From contig NZ_KQ954259.1 in NCBI RefSeq assembly GCF_001519065.1, positions 170,769 to 231,741 on the forward strand: a DNA stretch of 60,973 nucleotides. Direction: 5' to 3'. A program made the translations under genes and the position numbers. How positions within the stretch are numbered: position 1 is the first letter of the stretch; each line of letters opens with the position of its first letter. This document shows, in pieces, positions 25,931 to 34,851 of the stretch. Under the pieces are notes generated by a model. The model had not been told where the DNA came from and made no database searches. It saw nothing but the letters and a program-made list of their open reading frames with translations. This DNA is from Novosphingobium sp. FSW06-99 (GTDB lineage Bacteria > Pseudomonadota > Alphaproteobacteria > Sphingomonadales > Sphingomonadaceae).

Positions 25931-28051
25931 ATGCCCCAGCTTTTCCCGCTGATCCGCCGTCTTGCGCCCTGGTTTGCCGCGCTGCTGATGCTGGCGGGGT
26001 TGACCCCGGCGCATGCCGACAGCCTGCCCCCGGCGGGCCCCACGCATATCCGCGCGGCGCTGGCGGCAGAGCGCGCGGGCCATCCGGGCGAAACGATCAC
26101 GCTGGCGCTGGTGATGCAGCCCGCCAGGGACTGGCACGGCTATTGGTCCAACCCCGGCGATGCCGGGCTGCCCCCCACACTCGACTGGACTTTGCCAAAA
26201 GGCGCCAGCGCCGGGGCGATGCAGTTTCCGGTGCCGCAGACACTGTTGATCGCGGGGCTGATGAACCATGTCTATGCGCATGATTTCGCGATCCTGATCC
26301 CGTTCACCCTGCCCCGCGATGCACAGCCCGGCGCAACCCTGCCGATCAGCGCAAAGGCGCAATGGCTGGCGTGCAGCGCGACAATCTGCGTGCCCGAAGA
26401 CGCGGTCTTGTCCACCACCGTCACGGTTGCCCCGCCCAGCGTGGCAACGCCGGTCGATCCGCGCTTTGCCGACTGGCGCGCTGCGCTGCCCGCGCCGCTC
26501 GACCAGCCCGCGCACTTTGCCGCCACGGCCACCGGCTATCGCCTGGCCATCCCGTTTCCAGCGAGCGCCACGATCACCGCGCCGCATGTGTTCCTCGGCA
26601 CCGATGGCGTGATCGATTATGCCGCGCCCCAGGCGTTCAGCCGCAACGGCGACACGCTGGTGATCGATCTGGCGCGCGCCAAGACGCCCTCGGGCCAGAA
26701 CCCCAATGGCTTGCCCGGCGTGCTGTCGCTGGGCACCGATGCCAAAGGCCACGATCTGGGCGGGATCAGCTTTGCCGCGCAGCCCGGTGCAGTGCCCGCC
26801 CCCGGCACGCCGATCGGCGGCGCGACGAAAGTGCCTGCGTTTTCATGGGCCCTGCTTGGCTGGGCGGTGATCGGCGCACTGGCAGGCGGACTGGTGCTCA
26901 ATGTCATGCCTTGCGTGTTTCCGATCCTCAGCCTCAAGGCGCTGGCGCTGGCGCGCGGCAACAGCCACCACGCTCATCTTGAAGCGCTGGCCTATACCGC
27001 AGGCGTGATGCTGGCCTGTCTGGCGCTGGGCGGGGTGATGCTGGCGCTGCGTGCGGCGGGTGGCGAAGTCGGCTGGGCGTTCCAGTTGCAGGACCCCGGC
27101 GTGGTTGCCGTGCTGCTGCTGCTGGCGGTGGCGATCACGCTCAATTTTGCCGGTCTCTATGAATTGCCGGGGCTGTCGCTGTCGGGCGGCGCGCCGGGCA
27201 AGGGCGGGCTGTGGGGCGCGTTCGGTACCGGGCTGCTGGCGGCGTTTGTCGCCACGCCGTGCACCGGGCCGTTCATGGCCGCCGCGATGGGCGCCGCGCT
27301 GGTCCTGCCGACGCTGGCCGCGCTGGCGGTGTTCGGCGCGCTGGGGCTTGGCCTTGCGCTGCCGTTCCTGGCGATCGGGTTCATCCCGCCGCTGCGCCGC
27401 GTGCTGCCGCGCCCCGGTGCGTGGATGGTGTGGTTCCGCCGCGCGATGGCGGTGCCGATGGCGCTGACCGTGCTGGCGCTGGTCTGGCTGGCCTGGCGGC
27501 TGGGCGGCAGCGCCTATACTTTTGCCGCGCTGGCGCTGTCCGGCGCGCTGCTGATGCTGCTGGCGCTGATCGGTGGGGCACAGACCAAGGGGCGCCGTGC
27601 CGCCACCTGGGCCGTGCCGGCCTCGATCGTGCTGGTACTGCTGGCCGCAGGCGGCGCGCCGCGTCTGGCGCGCGCCGAACGCCACGACGATGCCAGCCTG
27701 ATCGGCGCAACGCCGTTCAGCGAGGGCGCGCTGGCCGCCGCGCGCGCCGCGCACCGGCCGGTGTTCGCCTATTTCACCGCCGACTGGTGCCTGACCTGCA
27801 AAGTCAACGAAAACGTCGCGATCGAAACCGCCGCCACCGCCGACGCATTCCGCAAGGCGGGCGTGGTGGTGCTGGTGGGCGACTGGACGCGGCGCGATCC
27901 GGCGATCAGCCGCTTTCTGGGCAGTGTCGGCGCCGCCGGGGTGCCGCTCTATCTGTGGTATCCGGCAGATGGCGACGCGCAGAAACTGCCACAGGTGCTG
28001 ACCACCTCGGCGTTGACCGCGCTTACAACGACTGGCCGTCATCCACAGTGA
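25931..28051 (+). CDS. DsbD/ScsB-like thiol:disulfide interchange protein
   Basis: A 706-residue membrane protein passing reducing equivalents from cytoplasmic thioredoxin to periplasmic partners. In order: a signal peptide (about residues 1-29); a periplasmic DsbD N-terminal or ScsB-type domain with a CSATICVPED motif; an eight-helix DsbD transmembrane core with the two redox-site motifs NVMPCVFPILSLKAL and ATPCTGPFMAAA; and a C-terminal thioredoxin-like domain with DWCLTCKVNE (CXXC). Partners might include the MauD-type thiol protein or cytochrome c maturation, but that is inference. The 3-prime end overlaps the convergent SDR gene by 29 bp. Confidence 0.88.
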   Translation: MPQLFPLIRRLAPWFAALLMLAGLTPAHADSLPPAGPTHIRAALAAERAGHPGETITLALVMQPARDWHGYWSNPGDAGLPPTLDWTLPKGASAGAMQFPVPQTLLIAGLMNHVYAHDFAILIPFTLPRDAQPGATLPISAKAQWLACSATICVPEDAVLSTTVTVAPPSVATPVDPRFADWRAALPAPLDQPAHFAATATGYRLAIPFPASATITAPHVFLGTDGVIDYAAPQAFSRNGDTLVIDLARAKTPSGQNPNGLPGVLSLGTDAKGHDLGGISFAAQPGAVPAPGTPIGGATKVPAFSWALLGWAVIGALAGGLVLNVMPCVFPILSLKALALARGNSHHAHLEALAYTAGVMLACLALGGVMLALRAAGGEVGWAFQLQDPGVVAVLLLLAVAITLNFAGLYELPGLSLSGGAPGKGGLWGAFGTGLLAAFVATPCTGPFMAAAMGAALVLPTLAALAVFGALGLGLALPFLAIGFIPPLRRVLPRPGAWMVWFRRAMAVPMALTVLALVWLAWRLGGSAYTFAALALSGALLMLLALIGGAQTKGRRAATWAVPASIVLVLLAAGGAPRLARAERHDDASLIGATPFSEGALAAARAAHRPVFAYFTADWCLTCKVNENVAIETAATADAFRKAGVVVLVGDWTRRDPAISRFLGSVGAAGVPLYLWYPADGDAQKLPQVLTTSALTALTTTGRHPQ

Positions 28052-28778
28052 CATGCGCCCCGGTCACATAGGCCGAAGCGTCTGACGCAAAGAACAGCAT
28101 TGGATCGTTCAGCGCCTCGATCGGGGTCAGACGGCGGCGCGGCCATGTGCCGATCTGCGCCTTGCCGGCTTCGGTCGCGAACCAGGCGGCATCGATTTCG
28201 GTCAGGATATAGCCCGGCTGCACGGTGTTGACGTTGATCCCCAGCCGCGCCCATTCGCGCGCCAACTGGCGGCCCAGATGGACCACCGCCGCCTTGCTGG
28301 CGGCATAGGCGGCGTCGCCCTGCCCGGTCATTTCGGCGGTGATCGATCCGGTCAGCACGATCCGCCCGCGTCCCGATTGTTTTGATCCGGCGGCAATCAT
28401 CCGCCGCGCCGCTTCGCGCGCGGTCAGATAGACGCCCGTGAAATTGGTGTCGATCACCCGCCGCACCTGCTCTGTCGACAGATCGATCGTGCGTCCCGCC
28501 TCGGCAATCCCGGCATTGGCCAGCACCGTGTCGGGCGTGCCGAAATGCGCCTCTGCCGCATCGAACGCCGCGGCGATCGATGCCTCGTCGGTCACGTCCA
28601 GCGCCACCGGCAGTGCCGCCGCGCCGATTTCGGCCGCCAGCGCGGCAATCCGGTCGACCCGCCGCGCGCCCAGCACGACTTTCGCCCCAGCCCCGGCAAA
28701 CAGCCGCGCCAGATGCGCGCCGATGCCCGAGCTTGCGCCCGTGATCAGCGCAATGCGACCATCCAGTGAATACGGCAT
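28023..28778 (-). CDS. Short-chain dehydrogenase/reductase
   Basis: A 251-residue classical SDR. The NAD(P) motif TGASSGIG is at residues 13-20, NAG at 88-90, and the active site Ser145, Tyr158 and Lys162 lies in VLTGSITAEM and AYAASKAAV. ARR after the second strand suggests NADPH preference. The substrate is unknown; the gene is not obviously part of a pathway cluster. Its 3-prime end overlaps the DsbD-like gene on the other strand. Confidence 0.9.
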   Translation of the reverse strand: MPYSLDGRIALITGASSGIGAHLARLFAGAGAKVVLGARRVDRIAALAAEIGAAALPVALDVTDEASIAAAFDAAEAHFGTPDTVLANAGIAEAGRTIDLSTEQVRRVIDTNFTGVYLTAREAARRMIAAGSKQSGRGRIVLTGSITAEMTGQGDAAYAASKAAVVHLGRQLAREWARLGINVNTVQPGYILTEIDAAWFATEAGKAQIGTWPRRRLTPIEALNDPMLFFASDASAYVTGAHVTVDDGQSL

Positions 28779-28798
28779 ACTGTCCGCTCCCTTGCGTG

Positions 28799-30829
28799 TT
28801 ATGTCAGGTCCGACGGCGCATCGGGATACGCGGTTTCAACCGATCCCAGCGCATCGCGCAAGGGGCCGAGCCAGGCCTCGAACCGGCGCCAGTGATCGAC
28901 CCCGTCGGTAAAGATCGGCTGACGCACTTGTTCGGAACTGGCAGTGCGCACCGCCCGGCGGTTGCGATAGAATGCCAGACAGTCGTCCTCGAACGGCACG
29001 CCGACATGGTCGAGCAACTGGCGCACTTGCGCCTCGGTATCGGCCACCATCGCCTCATAGATCACGCGATGCACCGCGCCCGGCGCGGCGCGGTCAAATG
29101 CCGCCATTTGCGTGACATAAGCGCGATAATAGCGGCCGATTTCCGCCAGATCATACGTAAACAACTGCCCGCGCGCAAAAAACTGCTTCCACCCCGAAAA
29201 GCAGCATCCCATCGGATGGCGCCGCGCATCGATGATCGTGGCGTTGGGCAGGATCAGCCGGATCAGACCAGTATACATCCAGTTGTTGGGCATCTTGTCG
29301 ATGAAACGCGGCTTGCCCTCCTTGCGGTGAACACGCGTGCGATCGAGGTATTCTTCGCCCAACCGCGCCAGATCGGCCGGGGCGAGCGAGCGGACCACCT
29401 CGGAAAAGCTGGCGAATTCACCTTCTTCCACGCGCGAATGCAGCCGGTCGCCGATCATCATCAGATCGGGCAGTTCCATCGTGCCCTCGATCTGCGAATG
29501 GCTCGACAGGATCTGTTCGACCAGCGTCGATCCCGCGCGCGGCAGGCCGACGATAAAGATCGGATCATTGGCCATGCAGCCCTGCCCGGCGCGGCTGGCC
29601 AGAAACGCCGCGGTGAACAGCGCGGCATGTTCGCGCGCGCCACCCAGAATCCGCTGCTCCTCGTAATCGACACCCTTGCGGCGCAAGGCATTGCCACGGG
29701 CATAGTGGTCGAAACTGCGCGCCGCATCGCCGGCATCTTCATAGGCCTTGCCCAGCGCGAACTGGAGCTGGCTGGCCTGTTCGTCATCCTCGATGGCGTC
29801 TTCGCATGCCTCCATCGCGGCAATGTCTGCATCATCGAGCCGCACGGTCTTGAGATTGGCCAGGCTCCACCAAGCCTCACCCAGCGACGGTTCGCGGGTC
29901 AGCGCGCGGCGATAGGCGCCGATCGCATCGGTCTGGTTGCCCAGCGTCTTTTCGACATGGCCCAGGTTCAGCCAGACGCGCGGGCTGTCGACCCCGCGTT
30001 CGACCAGCGTGCGATAGATCCCGGCTGCCAGATCCTGTTCGCCCAGCCGCACCTGCAACGAAGCCTTGAGCAGCGCATGGCCGATATTGTGGGGCTCGTC
30101 ATCGACCAGCACGGCGGCATGGGCCAGCGCCTCGGCCACGTCGGGCCCCATTTGCAGGATCCGTACATAAAGCTCGCGCGCGGCGGCAAAGCCCGGCGCG
30201 ATGGCCAGCGTGCGCTTCAGCCAATCCATCGCTTCATCGAGCTTGCCCTGCCGCCACGCCACTTCGCCGCGCAGCCGCAGCGCCGCCGCATCGCGCGGCA
30301 GCGTACGGATGCGCGCATCGAGCAGCGTCTCAGCCCCGGCAAAATCGCTGTCGTGCATGGCCAGCGCCGCCTTGACCAGCACGGGATCGCGGGTCGATGC
30401 CTCCACGCCCTTTACATCGGCGACGCGTGCCTCGGCCTCGCGCCCGGCTTCGCGCAAGGCGCCCGACAGCGCGTGCCACGCCAACAGGAAATCGGGTTTC
30501 AACGCCACCGCGCGCTGCAGCGCGGCCACCGCCAGCCCGATTTCGCCCAGCCCGCCGTGCACCAGCGCAACCTCGAACGCGGTCATCGCCGAACGCGGCT
30601 GTTCCGCCGCCAGTTTGACCAGCACTGCGCGCGCGGCGGGCAGATCGCCCAGCGCGCGCAGGGCCTGCCCCTCGATCAGCACAGCCTGGGGATGGCCAGG
30701 CACCGCGCGCAGGATCTCGCGCGCCTGCGCCAGCGCCATGCGCGGGTCGCGGGCCAGCATGGCCGAGGCATGGGCGAACGCGGCATCAAGCGAAACCGTG
30801 GCGTCGCCTGCCGCATCGGGTCGTGCCAT
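28799..30829 (-). CDS. TPR-repeat sulfotransferase family protein, second copy
   Basis: A 676-residue protein with the same layout as the one at 1347-3218: TPR-like helical repeats over most of the first 380 residues and a C-terminal sulfotransferase domain. The PAPS phosphate loop is IFIVGLPRAGSTLVEQILSS, and ATIIDARRHPMGCCFSGWKQ is the 3-prime phosphate-binding segment. The ATG at 30829 is chosen because upstream codons up to 31576 show no TPR pattern and would fill the only long intergenic region. The acceptor is unknown. Confidence 0.85.
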   Translation of the reverse strand: MARPDAAGDATVSLDAAFAHASAMLARDPRMALAQAREILRAVPGHPQAVLIEGQALRALGDLPAARAVLVKLAAEQPRSAMTAFEVALVHGGLGEIGLAVAALQRAVALKPDFLLAWHALSGALREAGREAEARVADVKGVEASTRDPVLVKAALAMHDSDFAGAETLLDARIRTLPRDAAALRLRGEVAWRQGKLDEAMDWLKRTLAIAPGFAAARELYVRILQMGPDVAEALAHAAVLVDDEPHNIGHALLKASLQVRLGEQDLAAGIYRTLVERGVDSPRVWLNLGHVEKTLGNQTDAIGAYRRALTREPSLGEAWWSLANLKTVRLDDADIAAMEACEDAIEDDEQASQLQFALGKAYEDAGDAARSFDHYARGNALRRKGVDYEEQRILGGAREHAALFTAAFLASRAGQGCMANDPIFIVGLPRAGSTLVEQILSSHSQIEGTMELPDLMMIGDRLHSRVEEGEFASFSEVVRSLAPADLARLGEEYLDRTRVHRKEGKPRFIDKMPNNWMYTGLIRLILPNATIIDARRHPMGCCFSGWKQFFARGQLFTYDLAEIGRYYRAYVTQMAAFDRAAPGAVHRVIYEAMVADTEAQVRQLLDHVGVPFEDDCLAFYRNRRAVRTASSEQVRQPIFTDGVDHWRRFEAWLGPLRDALGSVETAYPDAPSDLT

Positions 30830-30998
30830 CGGGTATGCTCCTTGCCTCTTGTGCTGTGCGGTTGATAGGCCTGACACCCTGGCTGCGCGGCCGCAATCGT
30901 TCAAGTCCTGCGACAGATGCCCGGGCTTGTCGAGTCCCCCCTCGCGCCACCGCCATCGGGCCCGCGCCACCCTTTTTGTGCGGCCGCGAGCAAGGTCG

Positions 30999-31015
30999 TT
31001 GACAGTGGTCACTGT
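30999..31015 (+). promoter_or_regulatory. Promoter -35 box with overlapping palindromic operator
   Basis: TTGACA (30999-31004) overlaps the perfect inverted repeat ACAGTG-GT-CACTGT (31002-31015). The downstream -10 is weak (around 31022-31028). Position over the -35 box fits repression. Because a TetR-type gene lies just after the receptor that this promoter would drive, TetR control is an attractive but unproven reading. Confidence 0.45.
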
Positions 31016-31114
31016 GATGGCAGATTCAATCCCGGACGGGCGACCAGATTGCATCGCATACGGTCCCGCAAGATACCGCAAGATTGCTGACACCCCATCG
31101 CACAGCGGGGTGAA

Positions 31115-31134
31115 CGGCGGCGTTCGCGCCGCCG
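31115..31134 (+). promoter_or_regulatory. UUCG-tetraloop hairpin in receptor leader
   Basis: CGGCGGCG-TTCG-CGCCGCCG forms an 8-bp stem closed by the very stable UUCG loop, about 140 bases before the receptor start. It may pause or terminate transcription, or protect the leader; no T-tract follows. Confidence 0.45.
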
Positions 31135-31274
31135 CGCGATGGGTCTTGCGCACGACGAACGTGTCACTTGCCCTTCGCGGGCAGGCGGCAACGCCGGCAA
31201 CTGCGGGGGCATGCCCGTGGTGACCACAAACGTGGCGCAGCATTGCCGGACTGGCACGATAATGGGGGCGTACG

Positions 31275-33824
31275 ATGATCAGGACTGAAACGCGGGTTTC
31301 GATCACCACCGGGCAGACGGGACCAGGCCGCCAGTGCCGCCAACGCAGCCTTGCCTCGACGATGCTGACAGGACTGGCCATGGCCATGCTGCCCACCGTG
31401 GCGCGCGCGCAGGAACCGCCCGCCCCGCCCCCTGACACCAGCGCCCCGGCAACGGCCAACACCGGGCTGGGCGAAATCGTTGTCACCGCGACGCACAAAT
31501 CGGAAAGCATCCAGAAGGTGCCGATCAGCCTGCAGGCGTTTGACGCAACCAAGCTGGAAGAAAACCACGTCGCCAACTTTGCCGACTATGCGCAGATGTT
31601 GCCGTCGGTCTCGTTCGAAAGCCTCGGGCCCGGCCGCAGCCAGCCGTTCTTTCGCGGCATCGCGGTGGCCGGAGGGCAGTTTTCGACCGTAGGGTCCTAT
31701 CTCGACGAAATCCCGATCACCGATTCGGCCAACGGCGGGTACAATTCCGAACCCGAAGTGCACATCTATGACGTGGAACGCGTCGAGGCGCTGTCGGGCC
31801 CGCAAGGCACGCTGTTCGGGGCCAGTTCGCTGGCCGGAACGCTGCGCGTGATCACCAACAAGCCAAAACTCGACAAGATCGAGGCCGGGCTGGACGTGAC
31901 GGTCGACAAATATGGCCCCGGCGCGGGTGGCTATATGTTCGAAGGGTTCATCAACCTGCCGATCACGTCCAATCTGGCCATCCGCCTGATGGCGTTTGAC
32001 GAACACGAAGGCGGGTACATCAACAACACCCACGGTACTTATGCCTATCAATCGCTGCCGATTACGATCGACAACGCGGCGCTGGTCAAGAAAAACTACA
32101 ATCCTGACGACGAATATGGCGGCCGCGCAACGCTGTTGTGGGAACCTTCGCCCGACTGGAAGATCACGCCGTCGATCACCTATCAGCGGATCAATTCACA
32201 AGGGTCGTACAATTTCGATCCGCGCTTCGGCGATCTCAACGTGCATGATTACAGCCCGACTTACCTGATCGATCACTGGTACCAGGCGTCCCTGACGATC
32301 GAAGGCAAGATCGGCGATTTCGACCTCGTCTCTGCATCGGGCTATTTCCACCGCACGTTCTACAACGCCAACGACTATACGTATTATTCGGTGACCTATG
32401 ACAAGCTGGTTGCGGCGGGTCTGGATGCCAACACCTACAACAGCTTCAAGGACAAGAACGGCAATTATATCAATCCGACGCAGCAATATTATGGCCGCAC
32501 GACCGAACGCAAATGGACCCAGGAATTGCGCCTGTCGACGCCCAAATCCTGGCCGGTGCATGTGACCGGCGGCGGGTTTTTCCAGTACCAGCGCTGGAGC
32601 ATCGACGACAGCTATTACATCCCGGGTGTCAGCCAGGCGACCAGCACCAGCCTGGGCATATCGCTGGCCGTACCGGGAGAATTCCAACCCGACGCCTATT
32701 ATCTGGTCGAATTCGAGGATCATGCCGTCGACAAAGGGCTGTTTGCCGAAGGCAACTACGATCTGACCGACAAGATCAAGCTGCTGGCCGGGATCCGCTA
32801 TTACCAGTCGCAGAACAACACCGCCGGTTTTGACGGGATCTGGACCTCAGCGGTCGCCGCCGGCTGCTGGAATACCGACCCCAACGCGGTCTACAACTTG
32901 TTCATTCACCCCTCGCGACTGAGCTGCATCAACACCAACGAAAATTATGAGCAGAAAGGCGAAACCCACAAACTGGGCGCGCAATACCAGTTCGACCAGT
33001 CCAAGATGGTCTACTTCACATATTCCACCGGGTTCCGCCCCGGCGGCGGCAACCAGATCGTCGGCGCACAACCCTACAAGGCCGATACCCTGGTCAATCT
33101 TGAAGTGGGCTGGAAAACCCGCTGGGGACGAAATTTCCGCTGGAACGGCGCGATCTATACCGAACTGTGGAAGGGGGTTCAGTACAACCTGACCCCGGCC
33201 GGGGTGCAGGGCAACAATATCACCGTCAATGCCGGCAATGCCCGGGTGAAGGGTATCGAAAGCGATTTCGAATACAAACCGATCCAGGCGCTGACCCTGT
33301 CTGCCTCGGGATCGTACAACAACGCCAAGCTGGTGACCAATTTCTGCGATCTGAATCAGCCACCCAACCGCACGCTGCTGGCCTCGTGCTCGGTGCTCAA
33401 CACGTATACCTCGGTCAGCGGCGTGCCCGAAATATCCGGCGGCGATGCGGCGGCGCTGGCAGGCACCCGCTTGCCGCGCCAGCCCAAATTCAAGGGCAAT
33501 GTCTCGGCGCGCTATGAATTCGATGTCAGCAGCGCAAAAAGCTTTGTCCAGGCGCAGATCTTCCACCAGTCGGGCAGCACGTCGAACCTCAATGTCGAAT
33601 ATGATCAATTGCTGGGCGATACGGCGGGATTCACCACGTTCAACTTTTCGTCCGGGGCGTCGATCGGCAAGTTCAGTGTGGAGGCGTTCATCGAAAATGC
33701 CTTCGATTCGCGCGGGATCATTTCGAAAAACGCCTTTTGCGAGATCCAGTACTGCGCCCAGTCGGCGCGCAGCTATCCGGTCAAGCCCCAGTATTTCGGC
33801 CTGAAAATCGGCTATAAATATTGA
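31275..33824 (+). CDS. TonB-dependent outer membrane receptor
   Basis: An 849-residue outer membrane receptor. The signal peptide ends near residue 45 (MLPTVARAQ); the plug begins LGEIVVTATHKSESIQKVPISLQAF and includes VERVEALSGPQGTLFGASSLAGTLRVIT; the rest is a 22-strand barrel ending in YFGLKIGYKY with a C-terminal aromatic residue for outer membrane assembly. Two Cys pairs occur late in the barrel. The substrate cannot be read from sequence. It lies directly upstream of a TetR-type gene and the amine dehydrogenase operon on the same strand, so it could import a related nutrient or metal complex. GGGGGCG precedes the ATG. Confidence 0.9.
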   Translation: MIRTETRVSITTGQTGPGRQCRQRSLASTMLTGLAMAMLPTVARAQEPPAPPPDTSAPATANTGLGEIVVTATHKSESIQKVPISLQAFDATKLEENHVANFADYAQMLPSVSFESLGPGRSQPFFRGIAVAGGQFSTVGSYLDEIPITDSANGGYNSEPEVHIYDVERVEALSGPQGTLFGASSLAGTLRVITNKPKLDKIEAGLDVTVDKYGPGAGGYMFEGFINLPITSNLAIRLMAFDEHEGGYINNTHGTYAYQSLPITIDNAALVKKNYNPDDEYGGRATLLWEPSPDWKITPSITYQRINSQGSYNFDPRFGDLNVHDYSPTYLIDHWYQASLTIEGKIGDFDLVSASGYFHRTFYNANDYTYYSVTYDKLVAAGLDANTYNSFKDKNGNYINPTQQYYGRTTERKWTQELRLSTPKSWPVHVTGGGFFQYQRWSIDDSYYIPGVSQATSTSLGISLAVPGEFQPDAYYLVEFEDHAVDKGLFAEGNYDLTDKIKLLAGIRYYQSQNNTAGFDGIWTSAVAAGCWNTDPNAVYNLFIHPSRLSCINTNENYEQKGETHKLGAQYQFDQSKMVYFTYSTGFRPGGGNQIVGAQPYKADTLVNLEVGWKTRWGRNFRWNGAIYTELWKGVQYNLTPAGVQGNNITVNAGNARVKGIESDFEYKPIQALTLSASGSYNNAKLVTNFCDLNQPPNRTLLASCSVLNTYTSVSGVPEISGGDAAALAGTRLPRQPKFKGNVSARYEFDVSSAKSFVQAQIFHQSGSTSNLNVEYDQLLGDTAGFTTFNFSSGASIGKFSVEAFIENAFDSRGIISKNAFCEIQYCAQSARSYPVKPQYFGLKIGYKY

Positions 33825-33950
33825 TCCATCGCCGGCAGCCGGCGGGGCGAAAGTTTGCTCTGGCCAAACCCGGCGTCTTGGATCATTGCAGCAGATCGGG
33901 TGTCGCCGTGCCGGTACGGCGCCACAAAGCAGGATTTGCGGCATTTGGGC

Positions 33951-34703
33951 ATGCAGACGCTTGATGACAGGGCGGCCGCACGGGACACCGAAATGGCGCG
34001 CACGCCATTGACCGATCCGGCAGCCGATCCGGTGCCTGTCGATGAAATCGCGCCCAATCTGTCGGGACGCCCCGGAACCTATCTGCGCGGCACCGCAACC
34101 GTCGATGCGATCCTGAAGGCCGCGTTGCGCGTGCTGATCAACGAAGGGGCGGGCGCCTTCACGATTCGCCGGATCGCGGCAGAGTGCGGGATGAAAGTCG
34201 GCAATGTCAGCTATCATTTCCCGCGCAAGGAATTGCTGATCCAGGTCCTGCTCGACGATCTGCTCGAATCCTATGACAAAATGCTGGAAAGCCGGGTGCG
34301 CCAGCCCGAACTGAATGCCGAACAGCGGTTGCGCCTGCTGATCGTGCTGTGCCTTGAAGATATTTCCGGAATTCGCACCACGCGGCTGTTTACCGAATTG
34401 TGGGCACTGGCCAATCACAATGCCTTCGTCGCCGACCGGGTGCGCGTGTTCTATCAGAAAGTGCACGATTTCATCGGCGAATATGTCGCCGAACTCAATC
34501 CCGCGCTGGCCCCCGACGAAGTGCGGACGGTCGCCCTGTTCATCAGCGCCGCGATGGAAGGCACCACCCCGTTCAGCGGGTTTCAAAAGCCCTGGGCGGG
34601 TCGGATGGGCGCGATTGTCACGATCGCCGCCAACCACCTGATCACGCTGGCGCGAACCGTCACACCCCAAGAAGCCCGTGGACTCGACCCCGAGGCACAA
34701 TAA
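33951..34703 (+). CDS. TetR family transcriptional regulator
   Basis: About 250 residues. The TetR DNA-binding domain spans roughly residues 45-90 (ATVDAILKAALRVLINEGAG, FTIRRIAAECGMKVGNVSYH, FPRKELLIQ), followed by a helical ligand-binding domain of unknown effector. The start is uncertain: ATG at 33951 is used here, while 33993 or an ATG at 33855 are in frame, and none has a strong ribosome site. Sitting between the TonB-dependent receptor and the amine dehydrogenase large subunit, it probably controls one or both; the palindrome at 31002-31015 is a candidate site. Confidence 0.85.
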   Translation: MQTLDDRAAARDTEMARTPLTDPAADPVPVDEIAPNLSGRPGTYLRGTATVDAILKAALRVLINEGAGAFTIRRIAAECGMKVGNVSYHFPRKELLIQVLLDDLLESYDKMLESRVRQPELNAEQRLRLLIVLCLEDISGIRTTRLFTELWALANHNAFVADRVRVFYQKVHDFIGEYVAELNPALAPDEVRTVALFISAAMEGTTPFSGFQKPWAGRMGAIVTIAANHLITLARTVTPQEARGLDPEAQ

Positions 34704-34729
34704 AGGTGTATGTCATATCAGAATCGCGC

Positions 34730-34758
34730 TTGACTAAAATAGGACAGGCGTCAAATCT
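34730..34758 (+). promoter_or_regulatory. Candidate promoter of the amine dehydrogenase operon
   Basis: TTGACT (34730-34735), a 17-bp spacer and AAATCT (34753-34758), about 95 bases upstream of the large-subunit start. The -10 box is poor. The local sequence is more AT-rich than its surroundings. Confidence 0.35.
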
Positions 34759-34851
34759 TGGATCACAGATTGCGGAGCGGATTGGTCGAGCCCGGTATCG
34801 GGTGCCACGCCGCGACGCCCACGGCATAGCGTCCAAAGGGGGCCAGCAACG

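Larger units (their letters stand above)
30830..31274. other. Longest intergenic region, divergent control region
   Basis: 445 bp without a convincing gene, between the sulfotransferase gene (minus) and the TonB-dependent receptor (plus). It holds a TTGACA overlapping a 14-bp palindrome (30999-31015) and a UUCG-capped hairpin (31115-31134), both listed separately. Open frames here are fragments of shadows from neighbouring genes. Confidence 0.7.

Noticed and set aside
30201..31223. Plus-strand 340-codon frame reaching into the long intergenic region
   Set aside because: Most of it is antisense to the second sulfotransferase, and the tail has no recognisable protein pattern.
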